Below are positions 45,340-55,535 of a DNA stretch of 64,000 nucleotides, one piece after another. Under the pieces are notes generated by a model. The model saw nothing but the letters and a program-made list of their open reading frames with translations. It was not told the origin of the DNA and made no database searches. This stretch comes from Achromobacter sp. UMC71. GTDB lineage: Bacteria; Pseudomonadota; Gammaproteobacteria; Burkholderiales; Burkholderiaceae_B. The translations under genes and the position numbers were made by a program. Within the stretch, counting starts at the first letter, position 1, and each line of letters starts with the position of its first letter. The stretch is taken from NCBI RefSeq assembly GCF_014170305.1, contig NZ_LZZT01000004.1:1-64000 (forward strand), in the 5' to 3' direction.

Positions 45340-46177
45340 GCGGCTTGTCGCGGCGCACGACGATGGCCAGCGTGCGCGACAGGCGCGGCGTCAGCGGCCG
45401 CAGCGCCAACGCGCTGCGCTGACCCGCGCCGGACACGGCTAGCTTGGGCAGCACCGCGCAACCCAGGCCGGCGGCCACGATTTCCTTCATGGCCTCGGTG
45501 CTGCCCAGTTCCATGATGGGCTTGGCCGCGATACCGGCCGCCTCGAACCAGTCGTCCACCAGCCGGCGCGTGCGCGCGCCCGGCTCGAACAGCACCAGCG
45601 GCAGCGCCGCCAGCGCCTGGGGCGTGGCCGTGTCCGGAATGGCAAAAGGGCCGCGCGCCGGGAAGATCGCCACGAACTCGTCTTCCAGCACCGGCGTGGC
45701 CTCGATCATGCGGCCGGGCGCGGGCAGCGTCACCAGCCCCATGTCCAGCGTGTTGTTCTCCAGCCCGCGCAGCATGTCCGAGGTATTGCCCGTGCTGGCC
45801 ACCACGTCCAGCGCCGGAAAGCGCCGCCGCAGGTCGGCCAGCAGCGGCGGCAGCAGATAGGTGCAGGCGGTGGCGCCCGTGCCCAGGCGCACGCGGCCCG
45901 TCACTTGCGAGGCATGCGCCGTCATCGCCTGTTCGGCCTGCACCAGCGCCGCATCGATCGCGCGGATATGGGTCAGCAGTTCCAGGCCCGCGGCCGTGGG
46001 CCCGGCGCGGCGGCCGACGCGTTCGACCAGCTTCAGGCCGAAGCGGCGTTCCAGTTGGCGCACCTGCAGGCTGACCGCGGGCTGCGTGATGCCGCCGCGT
46101 TCCGCCGCGGCCGAAAAACTGCCCAGTTCGATCACCTGCGCAAAGGTGCGCAAGGCGTCCAGATTCAATCCGCGCAT
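45287..46177 (-). CDS. LysR-family transcriptional regulator
   Basis: A 296-residue LysR protein of the CysB/CbbR-like kind. [23 protein letters not shown] and [19 protein letters not shown]. Effector domain with [20 protein letters not shown]. It looks complete at both ends. Its stop codon (45287..45289) lies at the exact point where homology of the leuA-like gene is lost. It is divergent from a GNAT-MFS pair and shares a palindrome-rich promoter region with it. Confidence 0.87.
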   Translation of the reverse strand: MRGLNLDALRTFAQVIELGSFSAAAERGGITQPAVSLQVRQLERRFGLKLVERVGRRAGPTAAGLELLTHIRAIDAALVQAEQAMTAHASQVTGRVRLGTGATACTYLLPPLLADLRRRFPALDVVASTGNTSDMLRGLENNTLDMGLVTLPAPGRMIEATPVLEDEFVAIFPARGPFAIPDTATPQALAALPLVLFEPGARTRRLVDDWFEAAGIAAKPIMELGSTEAMKEIVAAGLGCAVLPKLAVSGAGQRSALALRPLTPRLSRTLAIVVRRDKPLSRGLRHLQEALLALRG

Positions 46178-46198
46178 GGCCCAATACCAAAGTTTTAC

Positions 46199-46213
46199 TT
46201 ATGAAAATCATAA
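46199..46213. promoter_or_regulatory. palindrome in LysR / GNAT-MFS divergent promoter
   Basis: TTATGA (46199..46204) and TCATAA (46208..46213) form a perfect dyad around AAA. A second partial dyad, ATAAA...TTTAT, follows at 46213..46231. Both lie in an AT-rich stretch 22-55 bases upstream of the LysR start, fitting tandem LysR sites. The protein that binds is inferred from position. Confidence 0.45.
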
Positions 46214-46331
46214 TAAACCAAAGCTTTATTTATGCGTGGCATTGGGCCACACTGACGGCTGGTTTTTCGCCTGCACGGCGTCCTTCCTGGTCTGTCACTT
46301 CCTGCCCGCTACCCATTTCGCGCCCCACCCC

Positions 46332-46877
46332 ATGTCGCAACCTGCCACCACCGTTCTCATCCGCGATAGCGCGGAAGCCGACCTGCCCGCCATCAAGGCC
46401 ATCTATGCGCACCACGTGCAGCACGGCACCGCGTCGTTTGAACTGGAACCACCGTCCATCGCCGAAATGCGCCAGCGCCGCGCCGGCATCCTGGAAAAAG
46501 AGATGCCCTACCTGGTGGCCGAGATCAACGGCGAGGTGGTGGGCTATGCCTACGTCACCGCCTACCGTCCGCGGCCGGCCTACCGCCACACGGTCGAGGA
46601 CTCCGTCTACGTCAAGGCCGGCCGCGCCGGCTTGGGCATCGGCGGCAAGCTGCTGGCCGCGCTGATCGAACGCTGCACCGCAGCCGGCTGGCGCCAGATG
46701 CTGGCGGTGGTGGGCGACAGCCGCAACGCCGCATCGCTCGCGGTGCATGCGCGCCAGGGCTTTCATCCCGTCGGCACCTTGCGGTCGGTGGGCCACAAGC
46801 ATGGCGAATGGCGCGACACGGTGCTGATGCAGCGCGCGCTGGGCGAGGGCGACACGACGCCGCCGCAGCGCCCGTGA
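46332..46877 (+). CDS. GNAT N-acetyltransferase (PAT/MnaT-like)
   Basis: A 181-residue acetyltransferase close to the phosphinothricin/methionine-sulfoximine acetyltransferase group: IRDSAEADLPAIKAIYAHHV, GTASFELEPPS, GYAYVTAYRPRPAYRHTVEDSVYV (in part) and the acetyl-CoA loop RAGLGIGGKLLAALIERC. It acetylates amino groups of small toxic amino-acid analogues in relatives; the substrate here is unknown. Its stop overlaps the start of the MFS gene (GTGA), so the two are translationally coupled. Confidence 0.88.
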   Translation: MSQPATTVLIRDSAEADLPAIKAIYAHHVQHGTASFELEPPSIAEMRQRRAGILEKEMPYLVAEINGEVVGYAYVTAYRPRPAYRHTVEDSVYVKAGRAGLGIGGKLLAALIERCTAAGWRQMLAVVGDSRNAASLAVHARQGFHPVGTLRSVGHKHGEWRDTVLMQRALGEGDTTPPQRP

Positions 46878-48064
46878 TCGCCCCCCGCGCCATCGTCTGC
46901 CTGGGCCTGACCCAGCTGGTCGGATGGGGCGTCACCTTCTACCTGATCGGCGCGCTGGGGCCGGACATGGCCGTGGACCTGGGCTGGAGCGCGGCCACCG
47001 TGTACGGCGGCTTCTCGGCCGCCATCGTGGTCATGGCGCTGGTGTCGCCGCTGGCCGGCCGGGCGGTCGACCAATGGGGCGGCCACCGCGTCATGCCCGC
47101 CGGCGCCGTACTGGCCGCGGCCGGCTGCGCTGCCTTGGCCGCCACGCAGGGCGTCGTGGCCTACTTCGCCGCCTGGATGCTGCTGGGCGTGGGCATGCGG
47201 CTGTGCCTGTACGACGCCGCGTTCGCGTCGCTGGCGCGCGCCGCCGGCCCCGCCGCGCGGCGGCCGATGTCGCAGATCACGCTGTTCGGCGGACTGGCGT
47301 CCACCGTGATGTGGCCCGTGGGCCATGCGCTGTCCGGCTGGCTGGGCTGGCGCGGCGCGGTGCTGGCCTATGGCGCGCTGGCGCTGGCAACGTTACCGCT
47401 ATACCTGGCGCTGCCGCGCGCCCGCTACGCCGCGCCGGCCAAGGACGCGGGCCAGACCAGCACGGGCCTGGCCCGCAGCAAGGCCGACCACCGTCTGGCC
47501 GGCCTGCTCTACGCTGCGATCGCCATGCTGACCAACTTCCTGGCGGCCGGCAATGCCGCCCATCTGATTCCGCTGCTGTCCGGGCTGGGCCTGACCGCCG
47601 CGTTGGCTGTCAATATCGCGGCGCTATGGGGCGTGGGGCAATTCGCCTCGCGGCTGGCCGACGTGGCGCTGGGGTCGCGCCTGCATCCGCTGACGCTGAC
47701 CCTGGCGGTGGCAGCCCTCTTGCCGCTGTGCTTTGCGCTGGCGCTGTTTTCTGGCGGCAGCCTGGCTGCCCTGGCGGCCTATGCGCTGCTGTATGGCGCC
47801 TGCAACGGCCTGATGACGATCACCCGCGGCACCCTGCCGCTGGCGTTGTTCGACTTTCGCAGCTACGGCGCGCTGGTCGGCGCCCTGCTGATCCCCAGCT
47901 TCCTGCTCACCGCCGCGGCGCCGGTAGCCTACGCCTACGTGGTGGAACGGCACGGCGCGCGCGCCGCGATGGGCCTGTCCGCCGGGCTGGCCACGGCCAT
48001 ATTGGCCGCGGCGCTGGCGCTGCGGTGGCGCTTCATCGCGCGCGTGCACAAAGGCCCGGGCTGA
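46874..48064 (+). CDS. MFS transporter
   Basis: A 396-residue major facilitator with about 12 helices, starting at GTG 46874 overlapping the GNAT stop. Starts IAPRAIVCLGLTQLVGWGVT; the loop 2-3 motif is LAGRAVDQWGGHRVMPAG; the second half begins near residue 200 after a charged central loop. With the acetyltransferase it may form a modify-and-export pair for a toxic compound (inference). Confidence 0.87.
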   Translation: MIAPRAIVCLGLTQLVGWGVTFYLIGALGPDMAVDLGWSAATVYGGFSAAIVVMALVSPLAGRAVDQWGGHRVMPAGAVLAAAGCAALAATQGVVAYFAAWMLLGVGMRLCLYDAAFASLARAAGPAARRPMSQITLFGGLASTVMWPVGHALSGWLGWRGAVLAYGALALATLPLYLALPRARYAAPAKDAGQTSTGLARSKADHRLAGLLYAAIAMLTNFLAAGNAAHLIPLLSGLGLTAALAVNIAALWGVGQFASRLADVALGSRLHPLTLTLAVAALLPLCFALALFSGGSLAALAAYALLYGACNGLMTITRGTLPLALFDFRSYGALVGALLIPSFLLTAAAPVAYAYVVERHGARAAMGLSAGLATAILAAALALRWRFIARVHKGPG

Positions 48065-48129
48065 AAACCTGGGCCGTGACGGCCAAAGCAAAAAACCCGG
48101 CAGTCCCGCCCTCCCTCGCCTGGGGCCGC

Positions 48130-48843
48130 TCAGCCCGCCTTGGGCGCCGTCCACTTCTCCCACCCTGCCAGCCGCAGTTTGCAGGCCGGGCACGTACCGC
48201 AGCCGTAGCCCCAGGCATGGCGCGCGCCGCGTTCGCCCAGATAGCAGGTATGGCTTTCCTCGACGATGGTCTCGACCAGCGCATCGCCGCCCAGGGCATG
48301 CGCCAGCGCCCAGGTTTCGGATTTGTCGATCCACATCAGCGGCGTCTCGATCGTGACCCGGCTGCCCAAGCCCAGGCCCAGCGCGACCTGCTGCGCCTTG
48401 ATGGTGTCGTCGCGGCAATCGGGGTAGCCCGAAAAATCGGTTTCGCACATGCCGCCCACCAGCACATCCAATTGGCGGCGGTAGCCCAGCGCGGCGGCCA
48501 GCGTCAGGAACAGCAGATTGCGGCCCGGCACGAACGTATTGGGCAAGCCGTTGGCCTGCATCTCGATGGCGCGGTCGCTGGTCATGGCGGTGTCGCCCAC
48601 CTGGCCCAGCACCTTCAGGTCCAGCAGATGGTCTTCGCCCAGGCGCTGCGCCCACTCGGGAAAGCGCGCGCGGATGTCGCGCAGCACGTTCAGGCGGGCA
48701 TCCAGCTCGATGCGGTGACGTTGGCCGTAATCGAAGGCCACGGTTTCCACATGGGCATAGCGGTCCAGCGCCCAGGCCAGGCAGGTGGTGGAATCCTGGC
48801 CGCCCGAGAACAGCACGAGCGCGCGACGTTGGTGATTTTGCAT
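48130..48843 (-). CDS. queC: 7-cyano-7-deazaguanine synthase
   Basis: A 237-residue enzyme of queuosine synthesis that converts 7-carboxy-7-deazaguanine to preQ0 with ATP and ammonia. PP-loop [18 protein letters not shown] near residue 10. Zinc-binding Cys residues lie in HTCYLGERG and [12 protein letters not shown] at the C-terminus. Other landmarks are VPGRNLLFL and [13 protein letters not shown]. The gene stands alone on the minus strand and is divergent from ppc. Confidence 0.95.
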   Translation of the reverse strand: MQNHQRRALVLFSGGQDSTTCLAWALDRYAHVETVAFDYGQRHRIELDARLNVLRDIRARFPEWAQRLGEDHLLDLKVLGQVGDTAMTSDRAIEMQANGLPNTFVPGRNLLFLTLAAALGYRRQLDVLVGGMCETDFSGYPDCRDDTIKAQQVALGLGLGSRVTIETPLMWIDKSETWALAHALGGDALVETIVEESHTCYLGERGARHAWGYGCGTCPACKLRLAGWEKWTAPKAG

Positions 48844-49013
48844 GAAAGGGGGTTTCTGGAAAGACGAAGGGATAGCCCAGACTTTACCGCAGCCGCCCTC
48901 CTTTCCCGTAAGGAAGCCTGCGTAAAATCGATCCGTTTTTCATCACGGTTCACCCAGTAGCGCGCACGACCTCACCCTTCCCATTCCCAGCAGCCCGACG
49001 GATCTCCCGCCCG

Positions 49014-51863
49014 ATGAATGCCAGCCGCCCGCAGTCCGATTCAGCAGAACCCTTGCGTCACGACATCCGGCTGTTAGGCCGGTTACTGGGCGAAGTCATC
49101 GCCGAATGTGAAGGCAAACGCGTGTTCGACACCATCGAAACGCTGCGCCGCACCGCCGTCAAATTCCGCCGCGAGGGCAACGCCGCCGATGGCAAGCTGC
49201 TGGAACAGCGCGTCAAACGCCTGGAAGGCAGCGACCCCAACTCGGTCGCGCGCGCCTTCAGCTATTTCCTGCACCTGTCCAATATCGCCGAAGACCGCGA
49301 CCAGAACCGCCGCCAGCGCGCCCACGCGCTGGCCAGCGACGCCCCCGCGCGCGGCAGCCTGCGCGACGCCGTGCAGACGCTGGGCCGCCAAGGCGTTTCG
49401 GCCGCGCGCGTGCGCCGCCTGCTGGCCGATGCCTGCGTCATGCCCGTGCTGACCGCCCATCCCACCGAAGTGCAGCGCAAGAGCACGCTGGACGTGCACC
49501 GCGAGATCGCCACGGCGCTGGCCCAGCGCGACACCCCGCTGACCCCCGAGGAACTGGCCGAGCTGGACGCCGCGCTGCTCGGCCGCGTCGCCACCCTGTG
49601 GCAGACCCGCATGCTGCGCTACACCCGCCTGACGGTGGCCGACGAAATCGAAAACGCGCTGTCGTACTACCGCAGCACTTTCCTGCCGGTCATTCCGCGG
49701 GTGTACGCCGACCTGTCCAAGCTGCTGAGCCGCGACGGCGCCAAGCCCTTCAGCGCGCCGCCCACGCCGCTGGAGCCCTTCCTGCGCATGGGCAGCTGGA
49801 TCGGCGGCGACCGCGATGGCAACCCCAATGTCGACGCCGGCACGCTGGAACGCGCGCTGCTGCGCCAGGCCACCGTGCTGTTCGAGCACTACCTGCAGGA
49901 AGTCCATGCGCTGGGCGCCGAGCTGTCCATCACCACCCTGCTCATCGCCGCCGACCCCGCGCTGCAAGCCTTGGCCGACCGCAGCGGCGACGATTCGCCC
50001 CACCGCAGCGACGAGCCTTACCGCCGCGCGCTGGTCGGCGTCTATGCCCGCATGGCCGCCACCGCCCTGCGCCTGACCGGCCAGAATCTGGCCCGCCGCA
50101 GCACCGTCGCCGCCGCGCCTTACGAGGCGCCCGCGGAACTGTCCGCCGACCTGGCCATCATCGCCGCGTCGCTGGCCGCCCACCACGGCGCGCCCATCGC
50201 CAAGCTGCGCCTGGCCGGACTGCAACAGGCCGTTGAGGTCTTCGGCTTTCACCTGGCCACCGTGGACCTGCGCCAAAGCTCCGACGTGCACGAGCGCGCG
50301 CTGGCCGAACTGTTCACCCGCGCGGGCAGCACCCACGACGGCCGGCCGCTGGACTACCTGGCCCTGGACGAAGCCGCCCGCGTCGCCCTGCTGCGCGCCG
50401 AACTGGCCCAGGCCCGGCCGCTGGCCTCGCCCTGGATCGCCTACAGCGAAGACACCACCCGCGAACTGGCCGTGCTGCGCGCCGCCGCGGCCGGCCGCCA
50501 GCGCTACGGCAAGCAGGCCGTGCGCCAGACCATCGTGTCGCACACCGAGACCCTCAGCGACCTGCTGGAAGTGATGGTGCTGCAAAAAGAGGCCGGCCTG
50601 ATCGCGCCCGCCGGCCAGGACATCCCGCCCGAAGACGGCCTGATGGTCGTGCCGCTGTTCGAGACCATTCCCGACCTGGAGCGCGGCGCCGACATCATGG
50701 CCGCCTGGCTCGACCTGCCCGAAATTCGCCAGCGCGTGAAACAGGCCCAGAATGGCGCCCAGGAAGTCATGCTGGGCTATTCCGACAGCAACAAGGACGG
50801 CGGCTTCCTGACGTCCAACTGGTCGCTCTACCAGGCCGAACGCGCCCTGGTCGACGTCTTCTCGGCCCGTCACGTGCGCCTGCGCCTGTTCCACGGCCGC
50901 GGCGGTTCCGTGGGCCGCGGGGGCGGTTCCAGCTTCGACGCCATCCTGGCCCAGCCGCCCGGCACCGTCGCCGGCCAGATCCGCCTGACCGAGCAGGGTG
51001 AAGTCATCCAGAGCAAATACAAGGACGCCGAAGTCGGCCGCTGGCACCTCGAACTGCTGGTCGCCGCCACCCTGGAATCCAGCCTGGCCCCGCGCGCCGA
51101 AGCCACCAGCGCCGAAGACGCCCACATGGCCCACCACGGCCCTGCCATGAGCTTCATGTCGGAAACCGCCCAGCGCAGCTACCGCGGCCTGGTCTACGAC
51201 ACCCCGCGCTTCGCCGAATACTTCTTCGCCGCCACCCCTATCGCCGAAATCGCCGGCCTGAACATCGGCTCGCGCCCCGCATCGCGCAAGAAAGGCCAGC
51301 GCATCGAAGACCTGCGCGCCATCCCCTGGGGCTTCTCCTGGGCCCAATGCCGCCTGATGCTCACCGGCTGGTACGGCATGGGTTCCGCCATCGAGGCCTA
51401 CCTGGAAACCGGCGCCCCCGGCGCGCCCCGCTCGCAACGCGGCCGCCTCGCCCAGCTGCGCGAAATGGCCCAGGACTGGCCCGCCTTCCGCACGCTGCTG
51501 TCCAACATGGAAATGGTGCTGGCCAAATCCGACCTCGCCATCGCTGCCCGCTACGCGCAACTGGTGCCCCAGCGCGGCCTGCGCGAAAAGATCTTCGGCC
51601 AAATCAGCGCCGAACACGCCCGCACCCTGGCCATGCTCAAGCTGCTGACCCGCCGCGAGCTTCTGGCCGACAACCCCACCCTGCAAGACTCGCTGCGCGA
51701 GCGCTTCGCCTACATCGACCCCCTGAACTACCTGCAGATCGACCTGATCCGCCGCCACCGCGCCGCGCTGAAACACCCCAACCCCGACGCCGACGAACGC
51801 GTGCAACGCGCGATCCACCTGACCATCAACGGCATCGCGGCGGGGCTGCGCAATTCGGGCTAG
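49014..51863 (+). CDS. ppc: phosphoenolpyruvate carboxylase
   Basis: A 949-residue anaplerotic enzyme (PEP plus bicarbonate to oxaloacetate). Catalytic His in [13 protein letters not shown] (around 155); substrate loop [10 protein letters not shown]; Lys/Arg region [18 protein letters not shown]; glycine-rich [13 protein letters not shown] around 628; and QGEVIQSKY. The C-terminus, [13 protein letters not shown], matches the family's conserved end. The length is slightly above the usual 880-930 because of an N-terminal extension. Single-gene unit. Confidence 0.95.
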   Translation: MNASRPQSDSAEPLRHDIRLLGRLLGEVIAECEGKRVFDTIETLRRTAVKFRREGNAADGKLLEQRVKRLEGSDPNSVARAFSYFLHLSNIAEDRDQNRRQRAHALASDAPARGSLRDAVQTLGRQGVSAARVRRLLADACVMPVLTAHPTEVQRKSTLDVHREIATALAQRDTPLTPEELAELDAALLGRVATLWQTRMLRYTRLTVADEIENALSYYRSTFLPVIPRVYADLSKLLSRDGAKPFSAPPTPLEPFLRMGSWIGGDRDGNPNVDAGTLERALLRQATVLFEHYLQEVHALGAELSITTLLIAADPALQALADRSGDDSPHRSDEPYRRALVGVYARMAATALRLTGQNLARRSTVAAAPYEAPAELSADLAIIAASLAAHHGAPIAKLRLAGLQQAVEVFGFHLATVDLRQSSDVHERALAELFTRAGSTHDGRPLDYLALDEAARVALLRAELAQARPLASPWIAYSEDTTRELAVLRAAAAGRQRYGKQAVRQTIVSHTETLSDLLEVMVLQKEAGLIAPAGQDIPPEDGLMVVPLFETIPDLERGADIMAAWLDLPEIRQRVKQAQNGAQEVMLGYSDSNKDGGFLTSNWSLYQAERALVDVFSARHVRLRLFHGRGGSVGRGGGSSFDAILAQPPGTVAGQIRLTEQGEVIQSKYKDAEVGRWHLELLVAATLESSLAPRAEATSAEDAHMAHHGPAMSFMSETAQRSYRGLVYDTPRFAEYFFAATPIAEIAGLNIGSRPASRKKGQRIEDLRAIPWGFSWAQCRLMLTGWYGMGSAIEAYLETGAPGAPRSQRGRLAQLREMAQDWPAFRTLLSNMEMVLAKSDLAIAARYAQLVPQRGLREKIFGQISAEHARTLAMLKLLTRRELLADNPTLQDSLRERFAYIDPLNYLQIDLIRRHRAALKHPNPDADERVQRAIHLTINGIAAGLRNSG

Positions 51864-51904
51864 AAAGGACAGCGCGGCAACGCCTGACCGCGAGGCGCTT
51901 CGAG

Positions 51905-51996
51905 CCTGGGGGGCGGGGGGCGCGCGGGGCGTGTAGGTGCGCCCCGACGGAATCGGAAGGGAAAGCCGACGGCCTGGGCGACGATGAGGACGGGGG
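51905..51996 (+). repeat. structured intergenic repeat, copy C (degenerate)
   Basis: Contains GGGGCGTGTAGGTGCGCC-like (51927..51944), CGGAATCGGAAGG (51948..51960), a remnant first hairpin (AGCCGACGGCCT) and GACGATGAGGACGGGG. This matches the core of copy D closely. The second hairpin is decayed and there is no downstream arm complementary to the G-rich upstream arm, so it appears to be a broken copy. It lies 40 bases after ppc. Confidence 0.6.
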
Positions 51997-52102
51997 ACCG
52001 CCGAGTCAACCGTCCACCAGCCGAACACCAAAAATCCCCAATTTGTCCACCCCCAACAACTTTTAGTACTATCTCCTTCAGAAATTCTATATACGCACAA
52101 AA

Positions 52103-52117
52103 GTTCGCATATAGAAC
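52103..52117. promoter_or_regulatory. 15-bp IclR-type palindrome upstream of hydroxyacyl-CoA dehydrogenase operon
   Basis: GTTCGCATATAGAAC is a near-perfect dyad of the form GTTC-N7-GAAC. It matches the two palindromes at 56422..56436 and 56441..56455 upstream of the IclR and pcaI genes in half-site and spacing. The 370-base region 51864..52235 otherwise holds repeat copy C and an AT-rich promoter stretch (52065..52130). Confidence 0.6.
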
Positions 52118-52235
52118 AAACAGATTTTCCCGGCCCAAGCGCACAGGAAGACACCGACGGAAGAGACAGCAGCAAGTCCCTGGTTCCCGCCCGTGCCCCC
52201 GCAGCGCCAGCCCGGTAAGGCCCAAGCGAACCCTC

Positions 52236-53171
52236 ATGGATACTCCCCTCAAGCATCTCGCCGTCATCGGCGCCGGCGCCATGGGCAGCGGCATCGCCGC
52301 CCTCTTCGCCTCGAAGGGACTGCACATCGTCCTGATCGACCCGATGCAAGGCGCCCTGGAACGCGCCCGCCAGACCATCGAGCGCCAACTCAACGTCTAC
52401 GCCCCCGGCCAGGTCCAAGAGACCCTGCAGCGCATCCGCATGCAAGCCGACCTGCAAGCGGCCGCCGCCAGCGACCTGATCATCGAAGCCGTACCCGAAA
52501 ACCTGGAGCTCAAGCGCGGCCTGTTCGCCAAGCTCGACGCCTTGTGCCCGCCCCAGGCCATCTTCGCCACCAACACCTCCGGCCTGTCGATCAACGCCAT
52601 CGCCAGCGCCGTCGCCCGCCGCGACCGCTTCGTCGGCACCCACTTCTTCACACCCGCCGATGTCATTCCGCTGGTCGAAGTCGTGCGCAATGACGACACC
52701 TCCGAAGACACCGTCGCCCGCGTCATGGCCACCTTGCGCTTCGGCGGCAAGCGGCCCGTGCTAGTGCGCCAGGACATCCCCGGCTTCATCGCCAACCGCA
52801 TCCAGCACGCCCTGGCCCGCGAAGCCATCTCGCTGCTGGAAAAAGGCGTGGCCAGCGCCGAAGACATCGACGAGGTCGTCAAATGGAGCCTGGGCATCCG
52901 CCTGGCCCTGTCCGGCCCGCTCGAACAGCGCGACATGAACGGCATCGACGTCCACTACGCCATCGCCAGCTATCTCTACCAGGACCTGGAAAACCGCACT
53001 GAACCGTCCGACCTGCTCAAGCGCAAAGTCGAACAAGGCCAGCTCGGCGCCAAGAGCGGCCAAGGTTTCTACACCTGGAGCCCGGAACGCCGCGAACAGG
53101 TGCTGCGCGAGAAAAGCGCCGCCCTGGGCGAACTGGCGGCTTGGCTGGGCAAGAAGGCGGACGGCTCCTGA
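52236..53171 (+). CDS. 3-hydroxyacyl-CoA dehydrogenase family protein
   Basis: A 311-residue NAD-dependent dehydrogenase. NAD motif LAVIGAGAMGSGIAALFA at residue 8, IEAVPENLELKRGLFAKLD, catalytic His in GTHFFTPADVIPLVEVV, then the helical dimerisation domain (DIPGFIANRIQHALAREA). The length fits the short monofunctional class (PaaH/FadB2/HbdH-like). It oxidises a 3-hydroxyacyl-CoA to the 3-oxo form. First gene of an operon with a short-chain-acid transporter and an SDR. Confidence 0.9.
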   Translation: MDTPLKHLAVIGAGAMGSGIAALFASKGLHIVLIDPMQGALERARQTIERQLNVYAPGQVQETLQRIRMQADLQAAAASDLIIEAVPENLELKRGLFAKLDALCPPQAIFATNTSGLSINAIASAVARRDRFVGTHFFTPADVIPLVEVVRNDDTSEDTVARVMATLRFGGKRPVLVRQDIPGFIANRIQHALAREAISLLEKGVASAEDIDEVVKWSLGIRLALSGPLEQRDMNGIDVHYAIASYLYQDLENRTEPSDLLKRKVEQGQLGAKSGQGFYTWSPERREQVLREKSAALGELAAWLGKKADGS

Positions 53172-53359
53172 CAAGCGCCACAACGCATTACCGAACACCC
53201 ATTACATAAGGCGCGCGGCAACCCGCCAGACGCGCCATCGGGCCACGAGCCCACCCACACAAAGAAACCGATCGTCCCACCCGCCGCGCGCCACCACCTG
53301 GCGCGCAGCGGCGCAAGACACCAGAGCAATACGCCTTACCGGAGTTCGTTGGAGGCTTC

Positions 53360-54700
53360 ATGAATAAATTGGCATCTTTTTTTACTGAGCTGATGCGCAA
53401 GTATCTGCCCGATCCTTTCGTTTTCGCGATCGCGCTGACCTTGCTCACCGTGCTGCTGGCCATGGGCATCGAAGGCCAGGGCATCGGCGACATCACCCGC
53501 GCCTGGGGCAAGGGCTTCTGGAGCCTGCTGGCGTTCACCACCCAGATGGCCGTGATCCTGGCCATGGGCTACGTGCTGGCCACCGCGCCGCTGACCGACC
53601 GCCTGCTCGACCGCATCGTCAGCCACGTGCACAAGCCGCACACCGCCATCATCGTCGCCACCCTGGTCGGCGGCGTCGGCAGCTACCTGAACTGGGGCTT
53701 TGGCCTGGTCATCGGCGGCATCGTCGCCAAGAAGCTGGCGCTCAAGGTCAAGGGCGTGCACTACCCGCTGATCATCGCCTCGGCCTACAGCGGCTTCACC
53801 ATGTACGGCCTGGGCCTGTCCGCCAGCATCCCGGTGCTGGTCGCCACCCCCGGCCACCCCACCGCCAAGCAAATGGGCATCATCCCGCTGACGGAAACCA
53901 TCTTCTCCGTGCCCATGCTGCTCACCAGCCTGGTCATTATCGTGACGCTGCCGCTGCTCAACGCGTGGCTGCATCCCAAGAAGGGCGAGAAGATCGTTGA
54001 AGTCGACCCGGCCATCGACCGCGACGCCAATGCGTCCAACGCGGCCGAAGACATGCTGGAAAAAGGCACCATCGCCTCCAAGCTCAACAACAGCCGCATC
54101 CTCAGCCTGCTGATCGGCGCGCTGGGCGTGGCCTATGTGGCGTTCCACTTCGTCGACGGCGGTTCGCTCGACCTGAACCTGATCAATTTCATCATCCTGT
54201 TCCTGGGCATCATCCTGCTGGGCACGCCGGCCGCCTACGTGGCCAAGCTGACCGAAGGCATCAAGACGATCTCGGGCATCATCCTGCAATACCCGTTCTA
54301 CGCCGGCATCATGGCCATCATGGCCGCTTCGGGCCTGGTCACCACCATCTCCAAGGTCTTCGTCGACGTCGCCACGCCGGCCACGCTGCCGTTCTGGGGC
54401 CTGATCAGCTCGTTCGTCATCAACTTCTTCGCGCCGTCCGCCGGCGGCCACTGGGTCATCCAGGGTCCGTTCATGATCGACGCCGCCCGCGAAATCGGCA
54501 GCGCGCTGAACCAGACCACCATGGCCGTGATGCTGGGCAATGCCTGGAACGACCTGGTGCAGCCCTTCTGGATCCTGCCGGCCCTGGCGCTGTCCAAGCT
54601 GAAGCTGCGCGACGTGATGGGCTATACGGTCATCATGATGCTGTGGGTGGGTGTGATCCACATCACCGCCGTGCTGGCCTGGGGCTATCTGACCCATTGA
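53360..54700 (+). CDS. short-chain fatty acid transporter, AtoE family
   Basis: A 446-residue membrane protein with about 11 helices. Opens FFTELMRKYLPDPFVFAIAL, the AtoE signature. Also LVGGVGSYLNWGFGLVIGGI and FFAPSAGGHWVIQGPFMIDAA, both strongly conserved in the family. E. coli AtoE imports short-chain acids such as acetoacetate; here it would bring in the acid used by the flanking acyl-CoA enzymes (inference). The 188-base gap upstream contains no gene. Confidence 0.9.
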   Translation: MNKLASFFTELMRKYLPDPFVFAIALTLLTVLLAMGIEGQGIGDITRAWGKGFWSLLAFTTQMAVILAMGYVLATAPLTDRLLDRIVSHVHKPHTAIIVATLVGGVGSYLNWGFGLVIGGIVAKKLALKVKGVHYPLIIASAYSGFTMYGLGLSASIPVLVATPGHPTAKQMGIIPLTETIFSVPMLLTSLVIIVTLPLLNAWLHPKKGEKIVEVDPAIDRDANASNAAEDMLEKGTIASKLNNSRILSLLIGALGVAYVAFHFVDGGSLDLNLINFIILFLGIILLGTPAAYVAKLTEGIKTISGIILQYPFYAGIMAIMAASGLVTTISKVFVDVATPATLPFWGLISSFVINFFAPSAGGHWVIQGPFMIDAAREIGSALNQTTMAVMLGNAWNDLVQPFWILPALALSKLKLRDVMGYTVIMMLWVGVIHITAVLAWGYLTH

Positions 54701-54704
54701 TAGA

Positions 54705-54728
54705 CGCGGCGCCCCGCAGGGCGCCGCG
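54705..54728. other. intra-operon hairpin between AtoE-type and SDR genes
   Basis: A 10-bp perfect stem (54705..54714 with 54719..54728) and tetraloop CGCA, in the 55-base gap between the genes. No T-run follows. Confidence 0.6.
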
Positions 54729-54755
54729 CACCAAAGACTGTAACGGGAAACCGAT

Positions 54756-55484
54756 ATGAGCAAACCTACCGCATATCTCGTGACCGGCGGCAGCGCCGGG
54801 ATCGGCGCCGCTATCATCCGCATGCTGCTGGACGCGGGACATCAGGTGGTCAATATCGACTACAAGCTGCCCGAGCATCCGCCGGCCGGGCTGGTGTCGT
54901 ACCAGGCCGACCTGACCGACGAAGCGCGCACCAAGGCGGTCGCCGCCGAAGTGACCGCGGCCTACAACATCGTCGGGCTGGTGAACAACGCCGGCGCGAC
55001 GCGCCCGGGCACCGCCGACACGGCCACGCTGGCTGACCTGGACTATGTGGTGAACCTGCATCTGCGCACCGCGCTGATCCTGGTGCAGGCCGCGCTGCCC
55101 GCCATGCGCGAAGCCGGCTTCGGCCGCATCGTCAACATGTCCTCGCGCGCCGCGCTGGGCAAGCCGGACCGCGTGGTCTATTCGGCCACCAAGGCCGGCC
55201 TGGTCGGATTGACGCGCACGCTGGCCATGGAACTGGGCGGCGACGGCATTACCGTCAACGCCATCGGCCCCGGCCCCATCGCCACCGACCTGTTCACCCA
55301 GAGCAACCCGGCCGGCGCGCCCCAGACCGAACGCATCATCAACAGCATCGTGGTCAAGCGCCTGGGCACGCCCGAAGACGTGGCGCGCGCCGCGATGTTC
55401 TTCCTGTCGCCCGACAACGGCTTCGTCACCGGCCAGATGCTGTATGTCTGCGGCGGCACGACGCTGGGCGTCGCGCCTATCTGA
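54756..55484 (+). CDS. short-chain dehydrogenase/reductase
   Basis: A 242-residue SDR. Cofactor motif VTGGSAGIG, NNAGATRPG, catalytic Ser in NMSSRAALG, YxxxK in VYSATKAGL, C-terminal FVTGQMLYVCGGTTLG. It lies at the end of the hydroxyacyl-CoA dehydrogenase/AtoE operon and is convergent with the IclR gene. It may handle a 3-hydroxy/3-oxo acid. The exact reaction is unknown. Confidence 0.88.
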   Translation: MSKPTAYLVTGGSAGIGAAIIRMLLDAGHQVVNIDYKLPEHPPAGLVSYQADLTDEARTKAVAAEVTAAYNIVGLVNNAGATRPGTADTATLADLDYVVNLHLRTALILVQAALPAMREAGFGRIVNMSSRAALGKPDRVVYSATKAGLVGLTRTLAMELGGDGITVNAIGPGPIATDLFTQSNPAGAPQTERIINSIVVKRLGTPEDVARAAMFFLSPDNGFVTGQMLYVCGGTTLGVAPI

Positions 55485-55535
55485 GGCCCCGCCGCCATGC
55501 GCGTCCGCTGCCCCGTCACCCCGCGTTCGCGCCGC

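Noticed and set aside
44302-46177. A frameshift rather than truncation in the leuA-like gene
   Set aside because: No frame downstream of 45286 continues the LeuA sequence on the plus strand; the DNA encodes a complete LysR protein on the minus strand instead.
46808-48064. A longer MFS protein starting inside the GNAT gene
   Set aside because: The extension has no membrane or family features and would overlap the GNAT gene by 70 bases. The GTG at 46874 gives the normal short overlap.
49083-52643. A 1186-codon minus-strand frame across ppc and beyond
   Set aside because: Antisense to ppc and the 3-hydroxyacyl-CoA dehydrogenase gene; Gly/Ala/Gln/Val-rich shadow composition and no family resemblance.
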